NCBI RefSeq assembly: GCF_042408735.1
Contig: NZ_JBHOQV010000187.1
Span: forward strand, 1-64,000
Source of the DNA: Thermogemmatispora sp042408735
Lineage (GTDB): Bacteria; Chloroflexota; Ktedonobacteria; Ktedonobacterales; Ktedonobacteraceae
Direction of reading: 5' to 3'
DNA length: 64,000 bases
Shown: piece after piece, positions 43,729 through 53,107 of the stretch
How the letters are laid out: each line of letters starts with the position of its first letter
How positions within the stretch are numbered: position 1 is the stretch's first letter
Notes under the pieces: model-generated
Told to the model about the DNA's origin: nothing
The model's database searches: none
Seen by the model: the letters and a program-made list of their open reading frames with translations, nothing else
Program-made: the position numbers and the translations under genes

Positions 43729-45063
43729 ATGGTAAAGCTCTTTGACCGCTTGCGCTCTCTCTTCGGGGGACAGATCCGAGAAGGCAGCTACGAGTATATC
43801 CCCGAAGACGGCTACGAGGAGCAGTACGATAACGGGAGTGGGCGCCAGTTCTATACTGCCCTTGATATTGGCACAGAGTATGCCAAGGCGATTGTCTTCG
43901 AGGTGGTGGAAGATCAGGGCATCGTGCTGGGCGTGGGCCGACATCGCCAGAGCTACTCACATATGTCCGATGGCATCGTCACGGATATCGAGGGGGTCAT
44001 CCAGGGCTGCAATGAGGCCCTCATCCAGGCTGAGCGGGCTGCCGGCGATATTGTGGCGCCGGATGCTGTGATCGGCATTGCGGGGGAGCTGGTCAAAGGT
44101 AGCTCGATCACCGTGACCAAGACCCGTCAGCAGCCGAACAAGTTCATTACGCCTGATGAGCTGGAGAGCCTGATTGGCATGGCGCAGCAGAAGCTGCTGA
44201 AGAGCGCCCGCGATCGCATCGCGGCGGAGACCGGATACCAGAATATTGAGGTACGTCTCACCAACGCTGCGGTGATCTCGGTGCGTGTCGATGGGCAAGT
44301 AGTCACGAATCCCATCGGCTTTCGCGGGCGCCATCTTTCCCTCACGCTCTTCAGTGCCTTTGCCCCCCTCATGCAGCTAGGGGCACTGGAGACGGTAGCT
44401 CAGGGCCTGGACCTGCGTCTGGTGGCCATTGTGGCGGAGCCTTACGCTCTGGCGCGCTGCCTCAGCACCAACGCCAGCGCTGATAGCGGGGCGATCTTCA
44501 TCGACGTGGGGGGAGGAACCACCGATATCGCCCTGGTGCGTCAGGGTGGGATCGAGGAAACGCGCATGTTTGCCCTGGGGGGCCGCACCTTCACGCGGCG
44601 CCTGGCGACGGGCAAGGGCCTTCCTTTGAAAGAGGCGGAGAAGCTCAAGGTGCTCTACAGCAATGGGATGGTCAAGGGCCACGAGCGGGATGAGATCAAG
44701 GCTATTCTGGCTCCCGAGTGTCAGACCTGGATGGACAGCGTCGAGCTGCTCATCGAGGAGCTGGCCAAGAACGAGCTACTGCCGCCGGCAATCTACATGG
44801 TCGGCGGTGGCTCTGCGCTGCCCGACCTTCAGGAAAAACTGCGCAGCTTCCCGTGGACAGAGCGCCTGCCCTTCGCTCGCCCGCCGCTGATTGAGACGGT
44901 CCAGCCAGATATGGTCACCAGCATTCTTGATCCGCATCAGCTGCTGCGCGATGCCCAGGACATCACGCCGATGGCCCTGGCCTACCAGGCCATCGAGCTG
45001 CAGAACGAGAACAGTGCCCTGGAGCAAGCGCTCTACAAGGTAATCCAAAACATGCATCTCTGA
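43729..45063 (+). CDS. FtsA-like actin-fold ATPase
   Basis: 444 residues of the FtsA/PilM/MreB actin superfamily. Phosphate 1 motif is TALDIGTEYAKAIVFE (about 43-58), phosphate 2 is GAIFIDVGGGTTDIALV, and the adenosine motif is IYMVGGGSALPDL. The N-terminal 40 residues before the fold are acidic and tyrosine-rich. No typical FtsA C-terminal amphipathic helix is obvious. In Chloroflexota, genes of this type adjoin a baseplate-J-like protein, as here; a role in cell division or surface assembly is inferred from position. Confidence 0.8.
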   Translation: MVKLFDRLRSLFGGQIREGSYEYIPEDGYEEQYDNGSGRQFYTALDIGTEYAKAIVFEVVEDQGIVLGVGRHRQSYSHMSDGIVTDIEGVIQGCNEALIQAERAAGDIVAPDAVIGIAGELVKGSSITVTKTRQQPNKFITPDELESLIGMAQQKLLKSARDRIAAETGYQNIEVRLTNAAVISVRVDGQVVTNPIGFRGRHLSLTLFSAFAPLMQLGALETVAQGLDLRLVAIVAEPYALARCLSTNASADSGAIFIDVGGGTTDIALVRQGGIEETRMFALGGRTFTRRLATGKGLPLKEAEKLKVLYSNGMVKGHERDEIKAILAPECQTWMDSVELLIEELAKNELLPPAIYMVGGGSALPDLQEKLRSFPWTERLPFARPPLIETVQPDMVTSILDPHQLLRDAQDITPMALAYQAIELQNENSALEQALYKVIQNMHL

Positions 45064-45079
45064 CTCATCGGCGTGCGGC

Positions 45080-45111
45080 AAGCCAGCCAGCCAACCAACC
45101 AGCCAGCCAGC
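45080..45111. repeat. Tetranucleotide-phased tract (MARC)8
   Basis: Eight tetrads in phase: AAGC CAGC CAGC CAAC CAAC, then CAGC CAGC CAGC. It lies just downstream of the FtsA-like gene. Confidence 0.65.
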
Positions 45112-45263
45112 CGTCAGGAAGGGCAGGTCTGCGTTCCCACTTTCACGTTGGCCGACAAGCTGAAGAGCACAGACAGGGATGAGACAACGGCATAAGAAGA
45201 AGAAGAAGACAGGGCCCACGTAGAAGCAGTCGCGTGCTGGCCTGCATGCAGGGAGTAGGGCAC

Positions 45264-47918
45264 ATGTCTGACGAGCAGCAGATTATTTATCTAGGCCCCG
45301 AAGAGGAACTGACCGACGTGCGCCAGCGCCTGGAGAAGGCCCCGGCGCGGCGCCTCATTCTGGTGGTGCCCCCGCAGACCAAATTGCGCAGTCACGTAGG
45401 TTGGCGCTTGCTCCATGCGCGCGCGCGCGAGTTGGGCAAGGATGTGCTCGTCGTCAGCTCGGATCGCCAGGTCCGCGTGGTGGTCAAGGCTGCAGGTTTT
45501 AAGGTGGCCGAGTCGCTGACCTCTCCCCCCAGCAGCCGGGCGCGCCCGGGCAGCCGGCCAGCCCGGTCCCTGCAGCAAGGCTCTGGCTCGCGATCAGCTG
45601 CTCGCGGCCTGGCAGCCCGTACGCGCGCTGAGCAACCCAGCTCCCTGACCGGCGCTGAAGGAGAGGGGAGGAGACCGCTAGCGCCGCGTGCGCCGCTCGC
45701 CGACCAAAAGGGGCGGCAGGACGTGGCGGAAAAGAAGAGCAGCGCTCTATCAGGCTCCTTTGGGCGCAAGCCAGACAGTCGGGAGCCATTCATCGAAGAC
45801 CTGGCCAGTCCTCAGCGCCCCGCTGAGGCCGGCGGCTCCGCCCGCCGATACTCTCAGCCATCGACCGAGCACTCATATGACTTTCATATCGAACCAATCG
45901 ATGCCTCCGCGGCGATCTCTCCACTCATTCCCTCTGAGCAGGAGGAGGATGAAGGTGAAGATACGCTGCTGGAGGATTTCCGCACCGCCCAGCACATTCG
46001 CCAGGCCGCTCAGCGCAGTTCCACGCCTGCCGGCCTGGATCGGCAGTCCTATACTACTGCTCCCCTCGAAGCCAAAGAAGGCCGGAAAGCGGAGGAGCCA
46101 GCCGACCCCTTCGGTCGCATCGAAGATATCTCCCCCAGTCCCCTTCCCGAACAGCGCGGGGCCTTCGCACCCGTCGATGAGATCGAGGACGACATCCCGG
46201 CCATCTCCAGTCGACGCGGTACGCTGCTCGAAGCCGAAGTCGAGGATTTGGGTGATCAGGGGGATATCGCCCTGCCATCGACGCACCTCTCTGCCGAGCG
46301 CTGGAGTGCCCCTCCTGAAGAGGAGCCATCCCAAGAAGAAGGGGATTTTCCGTCCTCGCTGCCCCGGCTAGGGCGGCAGCCCTACGAGCGATCGGCCTCT
46401 TCGCGATTGAGCGGGCTGGGTAGAGAGACGGCTGTTTCCGGCCCTGAACCTGACGAGGAAGGCGAGGAGGAAGGTGATTTTGGTCTGCCCGATATCGAGG
46501 CACTTCCCACGCGCGCGCTGCCCCCTCGCTCCGCTCCTGAGCCTCCGCGGGTGATCAGCGGTTCGTTGGTCAAGGCGCCAGCTGGCTCGTCAGGGGCGAG
46601 AACGGCCCCTTCGGGAAGCGCCTCCCGCGGGCCGAGAGAGGCGGTCTCGGGTCGCCCGCAGAGCAAGGCCGCGCCCCCTACCGGGGTCGGCGCACGAGCG
46701 ACAACGGCGCGCCCTCCTCGTCGACCAGCCGCCACGCGCACCGGCGGAGCGCGGGGGCCGCTGCTCGTTGTGGGCCTGCTGGTGCTCGTATTGATCCTCG
46801 TTGGCGTTCTCGCCTACTATCTCCCCTCGGCTGAGGTGAGTTTCACCTTGCCGGCACGGGCCTTTAGCCAGAATCTCCAGTTCACGGCCAGTTCCACCAC
46901 GCGCTTGAGTCTGGCCGCTCATACGCTGCCGGCAGAGGTCCTGCTCTTTAGCCGCAATGCTCAAGCTCAGGGACGGGCCAGCGGACAGGCCAGGGTAGGT
47001 GTGGTCAAGGCCCATGGCACGGTCGAGTTCACCAATAAGAGCAACCGCTCACTCGTGATCCCCACCGGCACCATCGTGGCCACTCCCTCGGGCATTCAAT
47101 TCAAAACTACAGCTGAGCCACTGATTACGCCCGGGACAACCTATCCGGTGCAGGTCGAGGCCGTCAATCCTGGTACCAGCGGCAACGTGCCAGCCAATAG
47201 CATCACGGTCATTCCCGCCGACAGTCTGCAGCAGATCGGAGCCTCGGCCAGCGAACTGACGGTCACCAATCCTCAACCTACCTCGGGCGGGGGCCTGGGC
47301 ACTGTCCCCCAGGTGACTGCCGCCGATGTCAACACCCTGAAGAACCAGCTCGCTGCCCGGCTGGAGCAGGAGATGCAGGACTGGCTCAAGCAACAAGTGC
47401 ACGATGGCGATCTGACCGGTAAACCGGTGGTACAGGAGCAGGTGAATGCCGTCCCCGCCGTCGGTCAGGTAACGGCAACGGGCAGCTTCCAGGCAACCCT
47501 GACGCTGCAGGCCGCCATTCTGGTGGTCCGCGCCTCCGATATTCAGCAGGCTGCGCGCGCCGCTCTCAATGCGGCCATCCAGAAGCAACAGCAGGGATAT
47601 GCCCTGCTAAGCGAGAAGCCCGTGACCATCGCGCACTTGAAGGGGACGCCCAACGACAAGGGCAACTCACTCGCGCTGGCTTTTACTGCCACAGGGCTGG
47701 TGGCTCCGGCAATCAGTGACCAGGAACTGCAGAATCAACTCAGCGGCAAGGCCAAAGATCAGGCCCTCAGCGATCTCAATAGCCTGCTGGCCGCGCGTCT
47801 TGGAAAGCAAACGGTCGATATTCAGGCGGCCATCTCAGTCAATCCAGGCTTTTACCCCTGGATGCCACTGCTGCGCGATCACATTCATATCCATCGCAAC
47901 ATCGTCCTGGTCTCGTGA
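45264..47918 (+). CDS. Baseplate-J-like domain membrane protein
   Basis: 884 residues. An N-terminal alpha/beta domain (about 1-85, QQIIYLGPEEELTDVRQRLEKAPARRLILVV) is followed by a long disordered Pro/Ser/Arg/Glu-rich region (about 90-490). One membrane helix (about 495-520, LLVVGLLVLVLILVGVLAYY) leads to an outer domain with the baseplate J / gp47-like core AHGTVEFTNKSNRSLVIP and GTTYPVQVEAVNPGTSGNVPANSI. Homologues with this anchor are typical of Chloroflexota and Actinobacteria and are not phage tails. The ATG at 45264 is preferred to GTG 45234. It follows the FtsA-like gene by 200 bases. Confidence 0.8.
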   Translation: MSDEQQIIYLGPEEELTDVRQRLEKAPARRLILVVPPQTKLRSHVGWRLLHARARELGKDVLVVSSDRQVRVVVKAAGFKVAESLTSPPSSRARPGSRPARSLQQGSGSRSAARGLAARTRAEQPSSLTGAEGEGRRPLAPRAPLADQKGRQDVAEKKSSALSGSFGRKPDSREPFIEDLASPQRPAEAGGSARRYSQPSTEHSYDFHIEPIDASAAISPLIPSEQEEDEGEDTLLEDFRTAQHIRQAAQRSSTPAGLDRQSYTTAPLEAKEGRKAEEPADPFGRIEDISPSPLPEQRGAFAPVDEIEDDIPAISSRRGTLLEAEVEDLGDQGDIALPSTHLSAERWSAPPEEEPSQEEGDFPSSLPRLGRQPYERSASSRLSGLGRETAVSGPEPDEEGEEEGDFGLPDIEALPTRALPPRSAPEPPRVISGSLVKAPAGSSGARTAPSGSASRGPREAVSGRPQSKAAPPTGVGARATTARPPRRPAATRTGGARGPLLVVGLLVLVLILVGVLAYYLPSAEVSFTLPARAFSQNLQFTASSTTRLSLAAHTLPAEVLLFSRNAQAQGRASGQARVGVVKAHGTVEFTNKSNRSLVIPTGTIVATPSGIQFKTTAEPLITPGTTYPVQVEAVNPGTSGNVPANSITVIPADSLQQIGASASELTVTNPQPTSGGGLGTVPQVTAADVNTLKNQLAARLEQEMQDWLKQQVHDGDLTGKPVVQEQVNAVPAVGQVTATGSFQATLTLQAAILVVRASDIQQAARAALNAAIQKQQQGYALLSEKPVTIAHLKGTPNDKGNSLALAFTATGLVAPAISDQELQNQLSGKAKDQALSDLNSLLAARLGKQTVDIQAAISVNPGFYPWMPLLRDHIHIHRNIVLVS

Positions 47919-47953
47919 CCATGCAGCGCATGTGGTGAACGAACAACACGAGC

Positions 47954-48020
47954 GCCGACGGGAGAGGAGGCCGGCCCCGGCCTGGCTGGAGCTGGCCCTC
48001 AGCCCGTCGGCCTTTTCTTT
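47954..48020 (+). terminator. Terminator of the FtsA-like / baseplate-J genes
   Basis: GCCGACGGG (47954-47962) pairs with CCCGTCGGC (48003-48011) and is followed by CTTTTCTTT. The loop is long and itself GC-rich. The rest of the 322-base spacer to ruvX has no other clear element. Confidence 0.65.
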
Positions 48021-48240
48021 GTCTGGATGAGGATGCAAATCTCAGGAGAGAGCGGACAGGATGGGACGAGCAAGACCAGCGACCGCGCGAGAAGGGAGAC
48101 ACTGCCTGCCAGACCAACCATTGCCATTCTTTCTCTCGCGGCGTAGACAGAGACGGCTTCCTTCGTTAGAATGCTATGGATACTGCTCTATTCTAGTAGT
48201 GAAGTCACAGGGAAGGACAACAGGCTAGTTTCACTTTTAT

Positions 48241-48738
48241 ATGGCTCGCATACTGGCTTTAGACGTGGGAGAGGCCCGCATCGGAGTGGCCATCAGTGAT
48301 GCCTCGCAGATTCTGGCCTCGCCCTATACAACGCTGGAAGTGGCCGGCAACGAGGCCCGGCTCTGGGAGACACTGCGACGCATCGTTGAGGAGAACGAGG
48401 CCGAGGCCCTCGTCGTGGGGCTACCCGTGAGCCTTGATGGGCAGATCCATCAGCAGGGAGAGCGCGTGCTAGCCTTTGTCGAGCGCTTGAAGCGCCATAT
48501 CAGGATCCCGGTCGACCTATGGGATGAGCGCCTTTCAACGGTGGAGGCGCAGCGTTTGCTCGCGGAGCGAGAGCAGGAGGAGGGAGGGAGGCGTCCCAGG
48601 CGTGGTAGCCGTCAAGGTGGTCAGGGCAAAAAGGGAAGAAACCGGCAGGGGCAGGGACTCGATGCTCTGGCAGCGGCACTTATTCTGCAGCAGTACCTGA
48701 ATCACCGGCACCAAGCTTCAGAGGAAGCGTCACAATGA
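48241..48738 (+). CDS. ruvX: Putative Holliday-junction resolvase / pre-16S nuclease RuvX
   Basis: 165 residues of the YqgF/RuvX family (RNase H fold), implicated in pre-16S rRNA 5' processing. Motifs are LALDVGEARIGVAISD (first Asp), VVGLPVSLDG, VDLWDERLSTVEAQRLL and the C-terminal GLDALAAALILQQYL (final Asp). Between the last two lies a Gly/Arg/Lys/Gln-rich insertion of about 30 residues not usual in the family. No Shine-Dalgarno sequence precedes the ATG. The stop overlaps the mltG start by four bases. Confidence 0.88.
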   Translation: MARILALDVGEARIGVAISDASQILASPYTTLEVAGNEARLWETLRRIVEENEAEALVVGLPVSLDGQIHQQGERVLAFVERLKRHIRIPVDLWDERLSTVEAQRLLAEREQEEGGRRPRRGSRQGGQGKKGRNRQGQGLDALAAALILQQYLNHRHQASEEASQ

Positions 48739-49844
48739 AAGTACGAGGTCCTCGCCCTCCTCGCTCGCGGGGGGCCATACTGATTGCCTTTCTGGTCTTT
48801 GCCCTGGTTCTGGGCCTCATCTACGTCTCCTGGAATCTGGTCACGGCGGTCCTGGAACCAGTCAGTCCTCCTGGCCAGGGTCATACAGTGACGATTGTTG
48901 TTCAAGAGAACGAGACGGTCCAGCAGCTGGCCAACGACCTCCAGGCCAAGGGGCTGATCCGCAACGCCCTGGCCTTTCGCTTCTGGGCCAAGATCAAGGG
49001 CCTGGATCAGCACTTACAGGCCGGCGTCTATCGCAATCTGAACAGCAGCATGAGCATGAGCGATCTCATCGATGCGCTCATGACCGGGCAACCCGATCAG
49101 ATCGTCGTGCGAGTTCCCGAGGGCTGGCGCCTGGAACAGATTGCGGACAAGATCGCCGCGGCTGGCCTGCCGCGCTTCAGTAAGCAGGACTTTCTGACCT
49201 ATACCAAGAATCCGGCCAGGTTTCCCGATCGCAACAAGTTCCCCTTTTTGAAGCAGCTCCCGTCGGGGGCGACAATGGAAGGGTTACTCTTCCCAGATAC
49301 CTACTTTTTCGATCTCGGGGCGACGACCACCGATGTTATCGATCGCCTGCTGACGGAGTTCCAGGCCAAGGTCCAGCAGTATCATCTCGACACCAAGGCG
49401 GCGGCCAACCAGATGAGCCTCTACCAGATGGTCATTCTAGCCTCGATCGTTGAGCGCGAGGCGGCCTTTGATAGCGATCGCCCCTTGATCGCTAGCGTCT
49501 ATTGGAACCGCATCTATCGCCCCAACGCAGAGACCGCTGGCTTTCTGGACGCCGATCCCACCGTCCAGTACGCCCGCGATTCGCAAGCTGGCACAAAGAG
49601 CTATTGGGCGGCCCTGAATGAGTCAGGTAGTCAGGTAATGCCCGATAGCCCCTGGAATACGTATACACATAAGGGCTGGCCGCCTACGCCGATCTGCAGC
49701 CCCAGTCTGGCTAGCCTGCAGGCGGCAGCCTCGCCAGCCAAAACCGACTACTACTTTTTCCTGAACCGGCCTGATAATGGACGGGCCGTCTTTGCCAAGA
49801 CAAAGGCTGAGTTCGATCAGGAGGTTCAGCGGTATCTAAAGTAA
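48735..49844 (+). CDS. mltG: Endolytic murein transglycosylase MltG
   Basis: 369 residues. One N-terminal membrane helix (about 12-35) anchors it in the membrane. The YceG fold follows: VQENETVQQLANDLQAKGLI (LysM-like), VRVPEGWRLEQIADKI, GATMEGLLFPDTYFF, and the catalytic Glu in VILASIVEREAAFDSD, then NRIYRPN. It cleaves nascent glycan strands to set their length. It is translationally coupled to ruvX, a frequent pairing. Confidence 0.92.
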   Translation: MKVRGPRPPRSRGAILIAFLVFALVLGLIYVSWNLVTAVLEPVSPPGQGHTVTIVVQENETVQQLANDLQAKGLIRNALAFRFWAKIKGLDQHLQAGVYRNLNSSMSMSDLIDALMTGQPDQIVVRVPEGWRLEQIADKIAAAGLPRFSKQDFLTYTKNPARFPDRNKFPFLKQLPSGATMEGLLFPDTYFFDLGATTTDVIDRLLTEFQAKVQQYHLDTKAAANQMSLYQMVILASIVEREAAFDSDRPLIASVYWNRIYRPNAETAGFLDADPTVQYARDSQAGTKSYWAALNESGSQVMPDSPWNTYTHKGWPPTPICSPSLASLQAAASPAKTDYYFFLNRPDNGRAVFAKTKAEFDQEVQRYLK

Positions 49845-49874
49845 CATAAGGAAGCAACAGCGAGAGTTGAGCTG

Positions 49875-50768
49875 ATGAATCTGAATCTCGGACAGGTCAT
49901 TTTCCTAGCTCTGTTGCAGGGTATTACCGAGCTGTTCCCGATCAGCAGCCTGGGGCACACGGTTGTGATCCCCGGGCTGCTGGGTTGGGGAGATCTGGTG
50001 GACAATGAGAGGTTTCTGCCCTTGATTACGGCGCTCCACCTGGGAACGGCCCTGGCGCTTGTGATCTATTTCTGGCGCGATTGGCTCCAGGTACTGCGCA
50101 CGCTCTGGAAGAGCGTCAAGGAAGGTCAGGTACGGCGCGGCACCGAGGAATGGGTCAGCTGGTTGATCATTATCGGCTCAATCCCGACTGGGATTCTGGG
50201 AGTGTTTCTAGAAAAGCCCCTCAAGCAGCTCTTTGCCTCCCCTGTCATCGCAGCTACTTTCCTGGTAGTCAACGGTTCACTGCTCTTCTTTGGCGAGGCC
50301 CTGCGTCGCTATCTGGCCGCTCAGGAGGAACGGCGCCTGGCCCGCAATGACAGCAAGGTGCTCCTGCGTCCCCTGGCCTCCCTCTCCTGGAAAGAGGCCG
50401 TACTGGTGGGCCTGGGACAGTCCCTGGCCTTGATCCCTGGCATCTCGCGCTCCGGCGCCTCAATGGTCGCTGGTTTAGGCGTGCGCCTCAGTCACGAGGA
50501 CGCAGCACGTTACTCGTTTCTGCTGGGAACGCCGATCATCTTTGCGGCGGCTGTGCTGGAAATCCCCCAGCTCTTTGGACTCTCCGGTTCCGTCCTGCTG
50601 CTGGTCTTCACTGGTATGGTGCTTTCCGGGCTGGCGGCCTACCTCAGTACTAAATTCTTACTGAAGTATTTTGAGACGGGTAACCTCTATCCTTTTGCCG
50701 TCTATTGCTGGATCGCTGGCCTGATCGGGCTTGTTTTGCTCTTCTTCGTATTGCACACCGCCCCCTGA
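49875..50768 (+). CDS. uppP: Undecaprenyl-diphosphatase UppP (BacA)
   Basis: 297 residues with about eight membrane helices. It dephosphorylates undecaprenyl pyrophosphate to recycle the cell-wall lipid carrier. The signature LQGITELFPISSLGHTVVIPGLLGW and the second motif PGISRSGASMVAGLGVRLS are both present. The classical SSSAHL reads SSLGHT here, keeping the histidine. It is the third gene of the ruvX-mltG-uppP run, 30 bases after mltG. Confidence 0.92.
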   Translation: MNLNLGQVIFLALLQGITELFPISSLGHTVVIPGLLGWGDLVDNERFLPLITALHLGTALALVIYFWRDWLQVLRTLWKSVKEGQVRRGTEEWVSWLIIIGSIPTGILGVFLEKPLKQLFASPVIAATFLVVNGSLLFFGEALRRYLAAQEERRLARNDSKVLLRPLASLSWKEAVLVGLGQSLALIPGISRSGASMVAGLGVRLSHEDAARYSFLLGTPIIFAAAVLEIPQLFGLSGSVLLLVFTGMVLSGLAAYLSTKFLLKYFETGNLYPFAVYCWIAGLIGLVLLFFVLHTAP

Positions 50769-50975
50769 TTAGGTAGAATTGCTTAGAGGCTGTTGGGGTA
50801 GGCAAGCTGCTGTGGACGAAGAAGGCGCTGTCTACAGCGGCTGCTGCTCCCCAGCCTGGCAATGGCCCCGTTCTGAAGGGGGAGGGCTTTGCCGCCAGCC
50901 CTGGCAGAGCTGTACCTCTCTCGCGAACCGAGGTCCCTATTTGCAACTCTTGAGGAAAAGGTAGGAACACCGCGT

Positions 50976-51155
50976 ATGAAGAACCAGTATCTCTTTTACG
51001 CCGCTCTTGCTGTAGGTATTATTCTCCTTATCCTCGGAGCCGTTTTCGAGGCAACTCACCATCCTACGCGCGGCCTGGTCGGCCTGATCGTCGGTGCGAT
51101 CCTGCTGATCGTTGGGATCGTCGGTCTAGTGATGGGGCGCCCCAAGACGGCCTAG
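50976..51155 (+). CDS. Small two-helix membrane protein
   Basis: 59 residues: MKNQYLFYAALAVGIILLIL at the N-terminus, a short loop with a possible charged patch (EATHHPTRG) and a second helix (about 32-52). No family is recognised; it resembles other small DUF-type membrane proteins of Chloroflexota. The ATG follows GGTAGGAACACCGCGT. Confidence 0.6.
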   Translation: MKNQYLFYAALAVGIILLILGAVFEATHHPTRGLVGLIVGAILLIVGIVGLVMGRPKTA

Positions 51156-51499
51156 CCAGGCCAGGCTCGTGCTGGCCCCTGGCTGGCTCGTTGTTGCCCG
51201 CGCTGGTCGGGCGGGCGGACAGGACCGATAGATGTTGAACCGCTGAGCGACCAGAGAGGTGAGGCAGGGAGCTGTCCCGAGGGGGGAAGGAAGGGCTGGC
51301 TTCCCGACAGGCTGTTCCCTGTTTCCCTTTTTCTTTTAGGTCTCTGCCTGTTCGAAGCAAGATCGTCGTCCGGCCTGATCCGGCCTATCTGCCGAGGGCC
51401 GAGCGGCCTGGAGCAGGCCGGAGCGAGGGTGGGTCGCTCGCTCCGCTGGGCGGGCAAAACTGATATAGTAGCTTATTTCCTTTAGGAAAGGGTGGAACG
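51156..51499. other. Spacer between two small membrane genes
   Basis: A 344-base gap. Near its end GATATAGT (about 51461-51470) may be a -10, and TTTCCTTTAGGAAA (51477-51490) is a short inverted repeat overlapping the ribosome site of the next gene. No gene is seen. Confidence 0.4.
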
Positions 51500-51712
51500 G
51501 TGAAGAACTCTTCTAATCCCACCGTATTCGTGCTGGCCATCGTGGTAGCTATCGTGGCCCTGATCGCGGGGATCTATTATCTGATCCCGGGCATTCCGCA
51601 TGTGCTCGCTTCGCCGCCAACTGCCGTACATGTAAAGCATGCCGTGCTCTTTTTCGCGATCGCCATCATCTGCGTCATTGGCGCTCTGGTGACACGCCCG
51701 CGAGCTGCCTGA
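51500..51712 (+). CDS. Small two-helix membrane protein
   Basis: 70 residues from a GTG start with AGGAAAGGGTGG upstream. Two hydrophobic helices (about 8-30 and 46-63) flank a loop SPPTAVHVKH. It resembles the preceding 59-residue protein in layout but not closely in sequence. A strong terminator follows. Confidence 0.6.
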   Translation: MKNSSNPTVFVLAIVVAIVALIAGIYYLIPGIPHVLASPPTAVHVKHAVLFFAIAIICVIGALVTRPRAA

Positions 51713-51788
51713 GCGTCTGCCAGTCCCCAGGGGAAGGGAAGCGCTGGAGGAGCGAGCAAGAGACCTTCTCTTCTGGGAGGACAGTTCA

Positions 51789-51837
51789 GGCAGAGAGAGG
51801 GGTCTGTCTGGCCTGCTCTCTCTGCCCATTTATTTTA
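51789..51837 (+). terminator. Intrinsic terminator
   Basis: GGCAGAGAGAG (51789-51799) pairs exactly with CTCTCTCTGCC (51816-51826) and is followed by CATTTATTTTA, ending the plus-strand small-membrane-protein transcript. Confidence 0.75.
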
Positions 51838-51896
51838 TCTGCAGGGACCAGCTGGTCTCCCAGGACTCCTCACCGGGGAAGAGGAGCTGGAGCGGG

Positions 51897-52889
51897 CTAG
51901 TGCGAGGTTCCGAGCAGGCTGCCGACGATCTGGGGATAGCCACGCAGGAACTCGGCTGCGCTCAGGGCCTTGCGCCCTTCCATCTGCAGGCGACTCACCA
52001 GGAGCCAGCCTTCCCCGCAGGCGACCGCCAGCCGCTCCTCGCCGGCGACCATCTGCCGCTCGACGGTTCCGGGGGCCAGGCTCTGTGGGCGAGCGGCCTC
52101 TTCCTCGCTCAGTGCGCTGGCTGTGAGGATCTTGAGCAGCTTACCCTGCCAGAACGTGTAGCTGCCGGGCCAGGGAGTATAAGCGCGCACCATACGCGCC
52201 AGCCAGGCTGCGGGCCGTTGCCAGTCGATCTGACCATCCTCCTTGCGCAGCATTCGAGTATAGCTGGCCTGGCTCTCGTCCTGGGGCTGCGGTACGATCT
52301 CGCCGGCGACCCAGCGCGGCAGGGTCTCCAGCAGGGCGCTGGCCCCCAACTGGGCCAGCTTAGCGCTCAGTGTGGCCGTCGTATCGTCGGGCGCAATCGG
52401 CAGACGGCGCTGATGGAGGATGGGGCCGGTATCGATGCCAGCATCGAGGAGCATAATGGTCACGCCGGTCTCGCTCTCTCCCTGCAAGATAGCTTCGCTG
52501 ATCGGTGAGACGCCGCGGTACTTCGGCAGCAGCGAGGCATGGATGTTCAGGGTGCCGTAGCGCGGCTGATCCAGCACTGCCTGCGGCAGAATCTGACCGA
52601 AAGCCGTGACAATGTAGAGGTCGGCGCGGTAGGCTGCCAGCGCCTCGATCGCTTCTGGGCGCTTGAGAGAACCGGGCTGCCAGACGGGGAGGCCGTGAGC
52701 GAGGGCGACCTCTTTCACCGGCGAAAAGACCACCTGGTGGCCTCGCCCGGCAGGTTTATCGGGGCGCGTGATCACCGCCACGATCTCATAGCCTTCCTCC
52801 AGCACGGCCCCGGGTCTGGCCCCACCGATCAAGGCTTCCAGGGGGGGCACAGCAAACTGGGGAGTGCCCATGTAAATTATTCGGAGCAT
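51897..52889 (-). CDS. fmt: Methionyl-tRNA formyltransferase
   Basis: 330 residues. It formylates initiator Met-tRNA using 10-formyltetrahydrofolate. The N-terminal formyl-transferase domain has YMGTPQFAVPPLEALIG, VTAFGQILPQAVLDQPRYGTLN, NIHASLLPKYRGVSPI (catalytic Asn-His) and LLDAGIDTGPIL (catalytic Asp). The C-terminal domain (about 210-325) binds the tRNA. It is divergent from the mobile element and its upstream region contains one copy of the element's flanking repeat. No def gene is adjacent. Confidence 0.95.
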   Translation of the reverse strand: MLRIIYMGTPQFAVPPLEALIGGARPGAVLEEGYEIVAVITRPDKPAGRGHQVVFSPVKEVALAHGLPVWQPGSLKRPEAIEALAAYRADLYIVTAFGQILPQAVLDQPRYGTLNIHASLLPKYRGVSPISEAILQGESETGVTIMLLDAGIDTGPILHQRRLPIAPDDTTATLSAKLAQLGASALLETLPRWVAGEIVPQPQDESQASYTRMLRKEDGQIDWQRPAAWLARMVRAYTPWPGSYTFWQGKLLKILTASALSEEEAARPQSLAPGTVERQMVAGEERLAVACGEGWLLVSRLQMEGRKALSAAEFLRGYPQIVGSLLGTSH

Positions 52890-52931
52890 AGGTCGACTGA
52901 TCCCTCTCCCTTCTACGCGAATTACGTTCCT

Positions 52932-52942
52932 ATAATAGCATT
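52932..52942. repeat. Left attachment-site repeat ATAATAGCATT
   Basis: One copy of the 11-base repeat found again at 60280-60290. It lies 43 bases upstream of the fmt start codon, and the plus-strand composition changes sharply just after it. It is the proposed left end of the element; the integrase gene begins 165 bases to the right. Confidence 0.7.
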
Positions 52943-53107
52943 ATTCAAACTAACAAGCACCAGCTCCCATAAACCAACCAAAACAAACCACACCTAAAGC
53001 CAGCTCAACACAAGCCACACTGACCCCCTCACAAGGAAGAATACTAACAACAACCACGATATAAGGCACAAACAAACGCACATTGTGCAGGAATACAACC
53101 AGCTTTT

